DNA from: Chitinophagaceae bacterium UBA4411
GTDB taxonomy: Bacteria; Bacteroidota; Bacteroidia; Chitinophagales; Chitinophagaceae
NCBI GenBank assembly: GCA_002400415.1
Contig: DGQP01000001.1
Span: forward strand, 62,001 to 126,000
Length of the DNA: 64,000 bases
Direction of reading: 5' to 3'
The translations under genes and the position numbers were made by a program. Positions 17,474 to 26,864 of the stretch are shown here, piece by piece; position 1 is the first letter of the stretch; the number at the start of each line of letters is the position of its first letter. Under the pieces are notes generated by a model. It did no database searches and was not told where the DNA came from. It saw only the letters and a program-made list of their open reading frames with translations.

Positions 17474-19624
17474 TCAGAACGCTTTTTTAGGTTCTTCCGA
17501 TTTTGCTTTGGCAATATTCTGCTGACCGATAATATCATTCACCACTTTCACCGCTTGGTCAAGATAAATATCCTTCCGCAGGCTTTTTAGCCACAGGCTA
17601 AAACGATCCTGTTTGTTTTTATCGCTTGCCCAGCGATTTTCTTCTCCTGCCAGGGCTGTCACATCAATTTCATCTTTCAATTTCAGTAAAGATTCTAACT
17701 GGCTGAAAGTAGCCCTGATCATCTTTTGCTCTGCCCGGTATTTGCTGAGTTGCAAGGAGTAGGTCTTATCATTCTGTTTAGCCAGCCAGTCTGTATTTTC
17801 CTTAATCAGCTTAAAGCGGACATCATTTTCAAGTCGCTGGCTGCTTAATTGCTGGATCGTTTTCAAATCATACCCGGCGTTCCAGGCCGAGTACGGAGAT
17901 TTATTGATCTCATCCCAGGGCAATGCATCTTCATCATCTTTCTCTCTTACTTTCAGGTATTCGAGGTTATCAGGCAACACAATATCAGAAGCAACGCCTC
18001 TTAATTGGGTGGAACCTCCGTTTATCCGGTAAAATTTCTGAAGTGTCAGTTTTACAGTTCCCAGGTCGGAGTTGGACATGGAAAACCCGGTCTCAGGGTC
18101 AAGCCCGATATTACGCTGCACCGTTCCTTTACCATATGTGGAAGTACTGCCAATCACCACACCACGGCCATAATCCTGGATAGCAGCAGCAAAAATTTCT
18201 GAAGCCGATGCACTGAATTCATTCACCATCACTGCAAGCGGGCCTGTATATAATACATTACGGTCTTTGTCTTTTAAGACGCTGGCTTTATTCTCCCTGT
18301 CTTTCACCTGCACAATCGGGCCATCTTCAATGAACAAACCCGCCATCTGCACCACATCATATAATGACCCGCCGCCGTTATTCCTGAGATCAATCACAAT
18401 ACCATCCACCTTTTCTTCCTTCAGCTTCACCACTTCTTTCATTACATCAATATAGCTGCGGTTCCCGTTGGGATTATCAAAATCCGCATAAAATTCGGGC
18501 AGGAAAATATAGCCAATCTTGCCGCCAGTAGTTTTTACCACTGCACTGCGGGCAAAAGTTTCATCCTGTACGATCTCATCACGAATCAGTGTAACTATTT
18601 TAATGGTGCCATCCAGTTTTTTCACAGTAAGGCGGACCTCTGTTCCTTTTTTACCACGGATCAGCTTTACCGCATCGGTTACCACAAACCCGGTCAGGTC
18701 GGTAGGTTCTTCTTTCCCCTGCGCCACTTTCTGGATCAGATCGCCGGCTTGCAATTCTCCCGATTTTGCAGCCGGGCTGCCGGTAAGAATACTTGCTACT
18801 TTAATATTGCCTTCATCATATTGCAAAGAAGCACCAATACCATAAAAACGGCCACTCATTTCCTCATCAAAATATCGTTTATCAACCGGTGGAAAAAATT
18901 CAGAGTGAGGGTCCATTGTAGTAGTAATGGCATTTACAAATACATTGAACTTATCATCATCAGAAAACTTGAAACGGAACCGGTCAAAAGTTCTGTCCAT
19001 CAGTTTTTTTACCTTCTCCCGGGCTTCTTTCTCCAGCTCTTCATCGGTCTTCACCACGAAACCATCTTTCCCTTTATTCTTTTCCCTTATATCCAGCGAT
19101 TCCACATAGCGTTCCAGCGTCAGGTATTTCAGTTTCTTTCTCCAGCGTTCCTTTCTTTCGGCCTCGGTAGCAGGGTAGGTGAGTTTATCTGCATCCAGCA
19201 CCACTTCTTCATCTACAGTAAAATCAAAAGGCTTTAAAAGAAACTCGTTATAGACCAGGGCAACTTCCTCCATTCTCTGGTTGAAATTTTTGCCGGCTGC
19301 TAAAAAGAATGCAGCATCAACCCCTTTAATCTCATCATCTATTTTGGTCTCGTATTTTTTCTGCAACTGATCAATATCAGCCTGCAGGTACATATTCTTT
19401 TCCGGGTCCAGATCACCCATGAATTTTTTAAACACTTTTTTGGAAAATGCATCATTGATATCCTGCGGGCTGTAATGAGCCTGGGACATCATTTCACCCA
19501 CCAGCCTGAGAATTTTTTCATATTTACCGGGAGGGGTACTGTTGTGGGGGGTGTTTCCAACGGAACGGAATGCCAGGAAAGAGCCTGTTAACGCCAACAA
19601 CACAATGATCGGGAGTCTTTTCAT
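17474..19624 (-). CDS. prc: Tail-specific carboxy-terminal processing protease Prc (S41)
   Basis: A 716-residue periplasmic serine protease that degrades or trims proteins from their C-termini. A signal peptide opens the protein (MKRLPIIVLLALTGSFLAF), which is why I start here and not at the ATG 28 codons upstream. The order is the N-terminal Prc region, a PDZ domain (GIGASLQYDEG... GELQAGDLI, about 263-310), the S41 catalytic domain with the Ser cluster FSASASE (nucleophile probably Ser473) and Lys499 in YGKGTVQ, and a C-terminal DUF3340-like helical region. Length and layout match E. coli Prc/Tsp. It helps in envelope protein quality control and peptidoglycan-hydrolase turnover in other bacteria. 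Confidence 0.96.
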   Translation of the reverse strand: MKRLPIIVLLALTGSFLAFRSVGNTPHNSTPPGKYEKILRLVGEMMSQAHYSPQDINDAFSKKVFKKFMGDLDPEKNMYLQADIDQLQKKYETKIDDEIKGVDAAFFLAAGKNFNQRMEEVALVYNEFLLKPFDFTVDEEVVLDADKLTYPATEAERKERWRKKLKYLTLERYVESLDIREKNKGKDGFVVKTDEELEKEAREKVKKLMDRTFDRFRFKFSDDDKFNVFVNAITTTMDPHSEFFPPVDKRYFDEEMSGRFYGIGASLQYDEGNIKVASILTGSPAAKSGELQAGDLIQKVAQGKEEPTDLTGFVVTDAVKLIRGKKGTEVRLTVKKLDGTIKIVTLIRDEIVQDETFARSAVVKTTGGKIGYIFLPEFYADFDNPNGNRSYIDVMKEVVKLKEEKVDGIVIDLRNNGGGSLYDVVQMAGLFIEDGPIVQVKDRENKASVLKDKDRNVLYTGPLAVMVNEFSASASEIFAAAIQDYGRGVVIGSTSTYGKGTVQRNIGLDPETGFSMSNSDLGTVKLTLQKFYRINGGSTQLRGVASDIVLPDNLEYLKVREKDDEDALPWDEINKSPYSAWNAGYDLKTIQQLSSQRLENDVRFKLIKENTDWLAKQNDKTYSLQLSKYRAEQKMIRATFSQLESLLKLKDEIDVTALAGEENRWASDKNKQDRFSLWLKSLRKDIYLDQAVKVVNDIIGQQNIAKAKSEEPKKAF

Positions 19625-19886
19625 ATTTGTCAGGTATTTAAATGCTTGCCGCATAACCAAAAATAACGTAAAAACGATGGATTTCGTGCCTTTAACTCCT
19701 TTTAACACAGGATTTTGATGAGTGGAAAACAGTAGTCAAAGTCCCTCGTTTTCAAATTTCGGGAGTTAACTTCCCGGGAACAGAGTAGTTAGTACCCAGA
19801 ACAACCGTTTTCAATGAATTATGCAACATATCCAGCCTTTTATTTTTTACAAAAAATCATTTTACCTATTTTTGCCGTCCCAAAAT

Positions 19887-19964
19887 GGTGGTTATAGCTC
19901 AGTTGGTTAGAGCATCAGATTGTGGTTCTGAGGGTCGCCGGTTCGAGCCCGGTTAGCCACCCCA
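19887..19964 (+). tRNA. tRNA-His (anticodon GTG), CCA encoded
   Basis: Cloverleaf with the extra G-1 typical of tRNA-His pairing with C73, acceptor stem GTGGTTA/TAGCCAC, anticodon stem TCAGA/TCTGA around the loop TTGTGGT, and T loop TTCGAGC. The CCA tail is encoded (19962-19964). A possible -7 element, TATTTTTG, lies at 19867-19874, and a strong terminator follows directly. Confidence 0.97.
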
Positions 19965-19968
19965 TCAC

Positions 19969-20000
19969 CCCGTCTCGTCTCAGGCGAGACGGGTTCTTTT
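19969..20000 (+). terminator. Terminator of tRNA-His
   Basis: Perfect 9-bp stem CCCGTCTCG/CGAGACGGG with a 7-nt loop and a TTCTTTTT tail. Confidence 0.9.
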
Positions 20001-20013
20001 TATCTATACAGAT

Positions 20014-20619
20014 ATGAATTATTGGTTACTAATCATTCCTGTTATTTCTGCCTTTATTGGCTGGGTTACCAATTGGGTGGCCATTAAAATGTTGTTTCAC
20101 CCGAGGGAGCCAAAAAAATTTCTTGGTATCACTTTCCACGGCATTTTTCCCAAACGGCAGCAGCAATTTGCCGAAAAACTGGGCAAATTGGTAAGTGAAG
20201 AATTTCTTTCCTTTAGTGATATAGAGCAAAAAATCAGCAGTCCTGAGAACCTGAAGAAGATCATGCCGATGATAGAAAACCATATTGATGATTTTTTGCG
20301 TCATAAACTGAGTGAGCAAATGCCTGTACTCAGCATGTTCATCGGAGATAAGACCATCAATTCACTGAAAGAAGTATTCATGAAAGAATTGGAAATATTA
20401 TTTCCCCAGGTAATGAAACAATATGCCGGCAACCTGAAAGCAGAACTGGACCTGGAGCATATCGTTATTCAGAAAGTATCCAATTTCTCGTCCGATAAAC
20501 TTGAAGAAATACTCTACCAGATCATGTCCAAAGAATTCCGGTTTGTAGAGATCATTGGCGCCGTTATCGGGTTCATTATTGGGGTGGTACAGGTGGCTAT
20601 TACCGTTCTTACCAGCTAA
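20014..20619 (+). CDS. DUF445 family membrane protein
   Basis: A 201-residue protein with one N-terminal helix (about 3-25) containing GWVTNWVAIKMLFHPREP, the family signature, a long helical middle part and a C-terminal membrane helix (IIGAVIGFIIGVVQVAITVL). DUF445 proteins sit in the cytoplasmic membrane; their function is not settled. It may start on the tRNA-His side but has its own leader after the terminator. Confidence 0.9.
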   Translation: MNYWLLIIPVISAFIGWVTNWVAIKMLFHPREPKKFLGITFHGIFPKRQQQFAEKLGKLVSEEFLSFSDIEQKISSPENLKKIMPMIENHIDDFLRHKLSEQMPVLSMFIGDKTINSLKEVFMKELEILFPQVMKQYAGNLKAELDLEHIVIQKVSNFSSDKLEEILYQIMSKEFRFVEIIGAVIGFIIGVVQVAITVLTS

Positions 20620-20739
20620 TAGCAATTGAACCATTGCGGCCTCCCATTTGTAAAGCTGCATATGCCTTTCATCCAAATGTCACATGCCTGTCAGCAAGTT
20701 AGTTCACCTTTGCACGTCTAATCGTTAAATTATAGATTC

Positions 20740-23352
20740 ATGAGAAAATTGTTCCTCGCCTTATCCCTTGTATTTGTGTCAGTTATCGGTCTTGCCCAAC
20801 CGACCCGTATGGGAGGAGGTAACCGGGGGGCTGCTGGCCAGATGCCTACCGGCCGTTTTTATGGCAAGGTCGTGGATTCCAAAACCGGTAAACCGATTGA
20901 ATATGCTTCCGTCACCCTGCTCCAGAATAAAATGGATACAGCTACAAAAAAAAGAAAGGAAGTGATTGTGGCAGGAATGCTCACGAAAAACAATGGCGAA
21001 TTCAGCCTGGAGAATGTGGCCGTCTTTGGTCCTTCCAAGTTAAAGATCACTGTAATTGGTTTTAAAGAATTTACTCAAAACGTTTCCTTTGATATCAAGC
21101 CCGGCGGCGATATGAGTGCCATGATGAATGCACTCGATAAGGATCTTGGCAATATTAAAATTGATCTGGAAGAAAAAGTACTGGATAATGTAACCGTTAC
21201 CGCTTCCACCAACCCGGGCCTGCAACTGGGTATCGACCGCAAAGTCTTCAATGTAGATAAGAATATTGTTTCTGCCGGTGGCACCGCTGTGGATGTGATG
21301 AAGAATGTTCCATCTATCAATGTCGATATTGATGGTAATGTTTCGCTGCGTAACAATGCACCGCAAATATTTGTGGATGGCCGTCCCACGACCATGCAGT
21401 TAGATCAGATTCCTGCTGACGCTATTGAAAGTGTGGAAGTGATCACGAATCCTTCCGCCAAATTTGATGCATCAGGGGGTACAGCCGGTATCCTGAATAT
21501 TGTTTTAAAGAAAAACAGGAAAGTAGGATATAACGGAAGTCTCCGTGCCAATATTGATTCCCGCGCAAGAGTTGGTTTCGGCGGTGATATTAACCTGCGC
21601 CAGGAAAAGATCAATGTATTTGTAAGCGCCAATTTTAACCAGCGTCGTTCCATCGGGAAAGGAAATACGGAAAGATTGTCCTTACTGGATGATCCGGATA
21701 ATATTTTATACCAGACGGACAGAAGCACCATGAATGGCCAGTTCGGTTTCGGCCGTGCGGGGTTTGATTATTTTATCAATAACAGAACTACTCTTTCAGC
21801 CAGTGTAAACCTGGGGCGTGGAAAATTTACTCCTAATACAATCAGTAACCTGCTGGTTGATACGCTCAGCACCCCTGTTAAGTCGTCCCTGTCAAAAAGA
21901 GCTACCTATACTAATGGGGATTTCAGGAACCTGGGAACAACCATCAGTTTAAAACATAATTTCCCCAAAGCAGGAAGAGAATGGACCGCTGACGTAACCT
22001 TTAACCGGAGAAAAAATGCAAATGACAATGAAGTAAATACTGATTATTACCAGGAAGACCTGACTACACTCGACAGGACTTTCAAACAACGCCAGATCGG
22101 TAATGGCCTCAACAAGAGCCTGATTTTACAAAGTGATTTTGTTAACCCCCTGGGCGAGAATTCCAAAATCGAAATGGGTATCCGGGCCGCCTTTAATGAG
22201 AACGTAAGTACAAATGCTTTTTATATTGATAATAACGGGCAATTGGTAATCCAGCCTGCTTCACAGGTGAATTATGAAAGCAATGACCGTGTTATCGCGG
22301 CATATACTACTTACAGCAACAGGATCAAGAATTTCGGGTACCAGTTAGGTCTCCGCGCTGAAAGTTCAAATTACCAGGGCAAACTGACCAAAACCAATGA
22401 AAATTTTGATATCGACTTCCCGATCAGTTTTTTCCCGAGTGTATTCCTGAATCAAAAGTTGAAAAACAACCAGGAGTTGCAACTGAATTATTCAAGAAGA
22501 GTGAACCGTCCTAATTTCTGGCAATTGTCCCCCTTCACAGATTCGTCTGATTTCCTGAACCTGAGCAAAGGGAACCCTGGACTGAACCCTGAATTCACCA
22601 ACTCACTCGAATTGTCGTATTCCAAGACCTTCAAGAATAAAGACAATATTTTATTGTCATTATACTATAAAAACACAAATGACCTCATCACCCGTTACCA
22701 GATTGTCCAGGTAGAGCCTGTAACCGGGAAGGATCAGCTGATCAATACTTATATCAATGCCAATTCAAGCTATGTAACAGGCCTTGAGATCATTTTGAAA
22801 AATAAGATCACCAAGTGGTGGGACCTGACCAGCAACTTTAATCTTTTCACCTCGAAGATCAATATTGATGATCCATCCATTCCTGACCAGGATCAGTTTG
22901 CCAGCTGGTTTGGCAAGATCAATAATACTTTCAAACTACCAAAGAATTTCAGCCTGCAATTATCTGGTGACTACCAGTCAAAAACAATCCTTCCGCCCGG
23001 TGGAAGTGGCAGCGGCGGCGGCCGCGGTATGGGTGGTATGTTCGGGCCTTCCACATCTGCACAGGGATATGTCCGCCCGGTATATGGTGTTGACGCAGCT
23101 GTACGTTATGAATTCCTGAAAAATAAACAGGCTTCTTTATCGGTCAATATCAATGATATCTTCAGGACAAGGGTATCGGATGTGCATTCAGAATCACCTT
23201 ATTTTATCCAGGATGTATTCCGCCGACGTGACCCGCAGGTGGTGCGTATCAACTTCAACTGGCGCTTTGGCAAGTTTGATGCTTCCCTTTTCAAGAGAAA
23301 GAATATGAAGAACAATGGCGAAGGCAGCGGTATGGAAGGAATGGGTATGTAA
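20740..23352 (+). CDS. TonB-receptor-like outer-membrane beta-barrel protein
   Basis: An 870-residue protein with signal peptide, a carboxypeptidase-regulatory-like domain (about 38-130: GRFYGKVVDSKTGKPIEYAS), a plug-like segment (about 183-258: VDVMKNVPSINVDIDG... NAPQIFVDGRPTTM... ADAIESVEVIT) and a C-terminal barrel of the outer-membrane-barrel-3 type. No partner SusD-like gene is present, so this is the stand-alone Bacteroidota class and not a SusC. The glycine/methionine-rich loop SGSGGGRGMGGMFG (about 757-770) and the GEGSGMEGMGM tail are unusual low-complexity parts, possibly metal-binding or surface-exposed. The ligand is unknown. Confidence 0.88.
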   Translation: MRKLFLALSLVFVSVIGLAQPTRMGGGNRGAAGQMPTGRFYGKVVDSKTGKPIEYASVTLLQNKMDTATKKRKEVIVAGMLTKNNGEFSLENVAVFGPSKLKITVIGFKEFTQNVSFDIKPGGDMSAMMNALDKDLGNIKIDLEEKVLDNVTVTASTNPGLQLGIDRKVFNVDKNIVSAGGTAVDVMKNVPSINVDIDGNVSLRNNAPQIFVDGRPTTMQLDQIPADAIESVEVITNPSAKFDASGGTAGILNIVLKKNRKVGYNGSLRANIDSRARVGFGGDINLRQEKINVFVSANFNQRRSIGKGNTERLSLLDDPDNILYQTDRSTMNGQFGFGRAGFDYFINNRTTLSASVNLGRGKFTPNTISNLLVDTLSTPVKSSLSKRATYTNGDFRNLGTTISLKHNFPKAGREWTADVTFNRRKNANDNEVNTDYYQEDLTTLDRTFKQRQIGNGLNKSLILQSDFVNPLGENSKIEMGIRAAFNENVSTNAFYIDNNGQLVIQPASQVNYESNDRVIAAYTTYSNRIKNFGYQLGLRAESSNYQGKLTKTNENFDIDFPISFFPSVFLNQKLKNNQELQLNYSRRVNRPNFWQLSPFTDSSDFLNLSKGNPGLNPEFTNSLELSYSKTFKNKDNILLSLYYKNTNDLITRYQIVQVEPVTGKDQLINTYINANSSYVTGLEIILKNKITKWWDLTSNFNLFTSKINIDDPSIPDQDQFASWFGKINNTFKLPKNFSLQLSGDYQSKTILPPGGSGSGGGRGMGGMFGPSTSAQGYVRPVYGVDAAVRYEFLKNKQASLSVNINDIFRTRVSDVHSESPYFIQDVFRRRDPQVVRINFNWRFGKFDASLFKRKNMKNNGEGSGMEGMGM

Positions 23353-23372
23353 TTCCCGCTCCTGAATTTTTT

Positions 23373-23402
23373 AAAAACGCTTTGCAGGTGCAAAGCGTTT
23401 TT
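23373..23402 (+). terminator. Terminator after the outer-membrane protein gene
   Basis: 13-bp stem AAAAACGCTTTGC/GCAAAGCGTTTTT with loop AGGT, running into more T residues. Confidence 0.9.
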
Positions 23403-23477
23403 TTTATTTATGTTTTTCCGGCATATACATTCTCCGGGAAAAGCGCACAATTCCGTTTCTTTGCCGGACGGCAGCTT

Positions 23478-24569
23478 ATGAAACGAATATTTTTTACAGT
23501 AACTAACGACCTGACCTACGATCAGCGGATGAACCGCATTTGTACTTCCCTCGCAGAAAATGGTTATGCTGTTACCCTGGTGGGAAGAAAATTGCCGGCT
23601 TCGCTCCCGCTGAAGAAAGAGAAATACAGGCAGAAAAGGTTATCCTGCTTTTTTAAAAAAGGGAAATGGTTTTATGCGGAATACAATATCCGGGTTCTTT
23701 TTTACCTGGTTTTCCGGAAAATGGATGCCGTCTGCGCCATTGATCTTGATACCATCCTCCCCTGCCTGCGTATCTCCAGATGGAAAAAGATTCCCCGTGT
23801 ATACGATGCCCATGAATTGTTTACTGAGTTAAAAGAAGTCGTAACAAGGCCTCTTATAAAAAAATTATGGACGGCCATTGAAAAAAAAACAGTCCCTCAA
23901 TACAACCGCGGCTACACAGTGAGTGATAGTATAGCAGAGGAGTTCAGCAAACGTTATGGCGTTCACTACAAAACCATCCGGAATATTACACGGCTGCGGG
24001 AAATGGATGCATCCCAGTCAGCAGAAAAATTTTTATTGTACCAGGGAGCCGTCAATGAAGCAAGGGCTTTTGAATATCTTATACCTGCCATGAAAATGAT
24101 AAACTGCAGGCTCGTCATTTGCGGTGATGGCAATTTTATGCCGCAGCTGAAAGAACTGATCGAAATACACGGAGTAAAAGAAAAGGTGGAACTGAGGGGA
24201 ATGCTGCTGCCGGATGAACTCTGGAATATTTCGCAACAGGCATACATCGGCATGGCGGTGGCCGAGAACCAGGGCATGAACCAGTATTTAGCCCTGCCGA
24301 ATAAATTTTTTGATTATGTGCATGCCGGGCTGCCCCAGTTATCCATGAATTATCCTGAATACCGGCAGCTGAACAAACAATATGAAGTAGCGGTATTAAT
24401 GGAAGACCTGGCTCCGAAAAGAATTGCGGAAGCCATAAACAATTTGCTGGAAGATACTGTTATGTACCAGAGACTCCGGCAAAATTGCCTGCAGGCCAGG
24501 CTGGAATGGAACTGGCAAAACGAAGAAAAAAAATTAATCGCCTTTTATCAATCTGTTTTTAATTCTTGA
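23478..24569 (+). CDS. GT-B fold glycosyltransferase (group 1 type)
   Basis: A 363-residue protein beginning MKRIFFTVTNDLTYDQRM, a usual GT4 opening; an ATG 32 codons upstream falls in the terminator and is rejected. The N-terminal half has PRVYDAHELF, and the C-terminal half has the nucleotide-sugar part LVICGDGNF, VELRGMLLPDELW and ALPNKFFDYVHAGLP with the catalytic/donor-binding acidic area. It is probably cytoplasmic, adding a sugar to a lipid-linked or surface glycan. The next glycosyltransferase overlaps it by 4 bp, so the two are translationally coupled and likely work in one pathway. Confidence 0.88.
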   Translation: MKRIFFTVTNDLTYDQRMNRICTSLAENGYAVTLVGRKLPASLPLKKEKYRQKRLSCFFKKGKWFYAEYNIRVLFYLVFRKMDAVCAIDLDTILPCLRISRWKKIPRVYDAHELFTELKEVVTRPLIKKLWTAIEKKTVPQYNRGYTVSDSIAEEFSKRYGVHYKTIRNITRLREMDASQSAEKFLLYQGAVNEARAFEYLIPAMKMINCRLVICGDGNFMPQLKELIEIHGVKEKVELRGMLLPDELWNISQQAYIGMAVAENQGMNQYLALPNKFFDYVHAGLPQLSMNYPEYRQLNKQYEVAVLMEDLAPKRIAEAINNLLEDTVMYQRLRQNCLQARLEWNWQNEEKKLIAFYQSVFNS

Positions 24570-25696
24570 CCCGGCATCTACATATCGTTTGCCTCGATGT
24601 TCCCTGGCCTGCTGATTATGGCGGCGCTATCGACATGATGAACCGCATTATGATGCTGAAAAAGCTCGGCATCGCTATTCATCTTCACTATTTCAGTTAT
24701 AATGAACGGGGAATGCCCAATGAACTGAACCAGTTTTGTGAGTCCATCCATGTCTATAAAAGAAAAAAAGGACACAGGGGTTTCTCTGCAAAGCTGCCTT
24801 ATATTGTTTCTTCCCGCATCAATGAGGATCTTGTACAAAACCTTCAAAAAGATAATTACCCTGTTTTATTAGAGGGTTTGCATTGTACGGGTATTCTTCC
24901 CCAACTGAATTTGTCAGCCCGTAAAGTGGTGGTAAGGATGCACAATGAAGAGAGTGCTTATTATAAAGAACTGGCAAGATCTGAATCGTCCATACTGAAA
25001 AAATTATACTTCCTGCATGAAAGCAAGCTGATCAGGAAATATAACAAACAGTTACCGGACGCCTGCACCTATGCCTGCGTTTCCCGGGAAGACATACACG
25101 TACTGGAAGATAACTATCAGCTGCACCGGGTAAAATTCCTTCCTACTTTTCCGGCCTGGCAAAAGGTATGCAGTGAGGAAGGTGTTGGCAGCCTTTGCTT
25201 ATATCACGGTAATCTTTCTGTACCGGAAAATGAAGAAGCAGCTATCTGGTTATTGCAGAACGTATTTTCAAAAATGAAGAAGCCTTTCGTAATCGCCGGC
25301 AAAAAGCCATCCCGGCGTTTACAAAAAATGGCCCACCTGTACCAGCATACCTGTTTAGTGGCCAACCCCTCTGATTCAGAACTGAATGATCTTATCCGTA
25401 AGGCACACATCAATGTACTGCCCTGTTTTAATAAAAAGATTACCGGCATACGGCTAAAGCTGCTGCATGTACTTTTTGAAGGAAGGCACTGCGTGGTGAA
25501 TGAACCTATGGTCAAAGGAACCGGGCTGGAAGCCGCCTGTCATACCGGAATAAATGCCAACGCGATTGCCTCAATTATTATGCAACTCTGCCACCAGCCA
25601 TTTACCAGCGAAGAAATAATGATCCGTAAAAAATTACTGGAGGATACTTACGATAACGAAAAGAATTCCCGCCTGCTTATTCAATGGTTATACTAG
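24566..25696 (+). CDS. GT-B fold glycosyltransferase, TTG start
   Basis: A 376-residue protein whose TTG start overlaps the previous stop codon (TTGA). The N-terminal strand LHIVCLDVPWPADYGGAID is the normal GT4 beginning, which supports the TTG; the next ATG would remove it. Further marks are VVRMHNEES, LYHGNLSVPENEEAA and CFNKKITGIRLKLLHVLFEG. It is probably a partner of the upstream glycosyltransferase in a small glycan pathway. The last 20 bp overlap the 3' end of the convergent ftsE gene. Confidence 0.85.
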   Translation: MTRHLHIVCLDVPWPADYGGAIDMMNRIMMLKKLGIAIHLHYFSYNERGMPNELNQFCESIHVYKRKKGHRGFSAKLPYIVSSRINEDLVQNLQKDNYPVLLEGLHCTGILPQLNLSARKVVVRMHNEESAYYKELARSESSILKKLYFLHESKLIRKYNKQLPDACTYACVSREDIHVLEDNYQLHRVKFLPTFPAWQKVCSEEGVGSLCLYHGNLSVPENEEAAIWLLQNVFSKMKKPFVIAGKKPSRRLQKMAHLYQHTCLVANPSDSELNDLIRKAHINVLPCFNKKITGIRLKLLHVLFEGRHCVVNEPMVKGTGLEAACHTGINANAIASIIMQLCHQPFTSEEIMIRKKLLEDTYDNEKNSRLLIQWLY

Positions 25697-26366
25697 CATT
25701 GTCAATCACCCTTCCCCTTTCAGTACGTATCATTCTCGCCGGGAATTTTTGCACCACGATATAATCATGTGACGCCATCACGATCGTGGTATTATAATCA
25801 CGGCTGATGCTGAATAACAAATTCATGATCTCATCCGAGGTTTCCGGATCAAGATTGCCGGTTGGTTCATCAGCCAGTATCAGTTTCGGTGAGTTCAATA
25901 AAGCACGGGCAATATCAATACGCTGCTGTTCACCCCCGCTCAGCTCAAATGGCATCTTAAATCCCTTGGCTTTCAGCCCTACTTTATCCAGCACATCCTG
26001 GATTTTCTCATCCATCAGTTTTTCATCGGTCCAGCCTGTTGCTCTTAATACAAACTTGAGATTATTATTCACGTTACGATCAGTCAATAACTGAAAATCC
26101 TGGAATACAACTCCCAGTGTACGGCGCAGGTAAGGCACTTTTCTCCAGTCGAGATTCCGCAAATTAAAACCGGCCACCTCTGCCTCCCCTTCTTTTAAAG
26201 GGAGTTCCCCATACAGGGTTTTCAGTAAGCTTGACTTACCAGTCCCCGTTTTTCCCACCAGGTACACAAACTCACCTTTATTAACAGTCAGGTTTACATC
26301 CTGTAAAATGAGATTATTACCCTGGTAAATATTGGCGTGGCTTATTTGTATAATCGGCTCTGACAT
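25677..26366 (-). CDS. ftsE: Cell-division ATP-binding protein FtsE
   Basis: A 229-residue ABC ATPase with Walker A GKTGTGKSS (about 37-45), Q-loop FQDFQLL, signature LSGGEQQR, Walker B LILADEPTGNLD and switch His in MASHDY. Fold and length match FtsE, which with FtsX activates peptidoglycan hydrolases at the septum. No ftsX lies next to it, which is common in Bacteroidota. The start at MSEPIIQ is preferred over an ATG 17 codons upstream. It is tail-to-tail with the glycosyltransferase gene, overlapping by 20 bp. Confidence 0.88.
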   Translation of the reverse strand: MSEPIIQISHANIYQGNNLILQDVNLTVNKGEFVYLVGKTGTGKSSLLKTLYGELPLKEGEAEVAGFNLRNLDWRKVPYLRRTLGVVFQDFQLLTDRNVNNNLKFVLRATGWTDEKLMDEKIQDVLDKVGLKAKGFKMPFELSGGEQQRIDIARALLNSPKLILADEPTGNLDPETSDEIMNLLFSISRDYNTTIVMASHDYIVVQKFPARMIRTERGRVIDNASITIE

Positions 26367-26430
26367 ACGGAATTGCTTTGCTGCAAAATAAGGCAAACTA
26401 AGTGTACCGCAAGTCAAAAAATTTACCTCA

Positions 26431-26475
26431 ACTAAAAAATTAGTTTGTAAAACTAATAAATTAGTTATACTTTCG
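26431..26475 (+). promoter_or_regulatory. Tandem BlaI-type operator over the blaI-like promoter
   Basis: Two identical-pattern palindromes, ACTAA-N4-TTAGT at 26431-26444 and 26452-26465, are separated by 7 bp, and a third, ATTAGTTT-N3-AAACTAAT (26439-26457), is formed between them. The promoter is TTG (26445-26447), 20 bp, TACTTTCG (26468-26475). The operator covers the -33 box and spacer, so repressor binding would block polymerase. The ATG at 26493 follows about 17 bp later. Confidence 0.8.
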
Positions 26476-26492
26476 GAATCACAACTTCAAAA

Positions 26493-26864
26493 ATGAAACC
26501 ACTTACAAAAGCCGAAGAACAGATCATGCAGGTATTATGGAAATTGGAAAGAGCATTCCTCCGGGAACTGGTGGATGCCATGCCCAATCCCAAGCCGCAC
26601 CAGAACACCATTGCCACGCTGTTGAAAATATTAGCAGAGAAAGAATTTGTTGGTATTACGGCTATCAGCCGGCATCACCAGTATTACCCGCTTGTTACAA
26701 AAGAGGATTATTCCAAACGCACCATGAAACAGCTGGTGAAAGGCTATTTTGAAGGATCGTTCAGCAATGTTGTTTCCTTTTTAGTAAAGGAAAATAATAT
26801 TTCTGTGGAGGAGCTCGAAACCCTATTACAACAGATCAGGAAACAACAAAACGCAAAAAAATGA
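26493..26864 (+). CDS. BlaI/MecI/CopY family transcriptional repressor
   Basis: A 123-residue protein with the family's winged helix in the first 75 residues (KPLTKAEEQIMQVLW, HQNTIATLLKILAEKEFV) and a C-terminal dimerisation helix. Family members bind palindromic operators as dimers and are inactivated by cleavage when the partner M56 sensor is triggered. It overlaps the sensor gene by 4 bp (ATGA), so both are made together, and a double palindrome overlaps its promoter, fitting autoregulation. The inducing signal is not shown; beta-lactam resistance should not be assumed, since no beta-lactamase or PBP2a gene is near. Confidence 0.93.
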   Translation: MKPLTKAEEQIMQVLWKLERAFLRELVDAMPNPKPHQNTIATLLKILAEKEFVGITAISRHHQYYPLVTKEDYSKRTMKQLVKGYFEGSFSNVVSFLVKENNISVEELETLLQQIRKQQNAKK

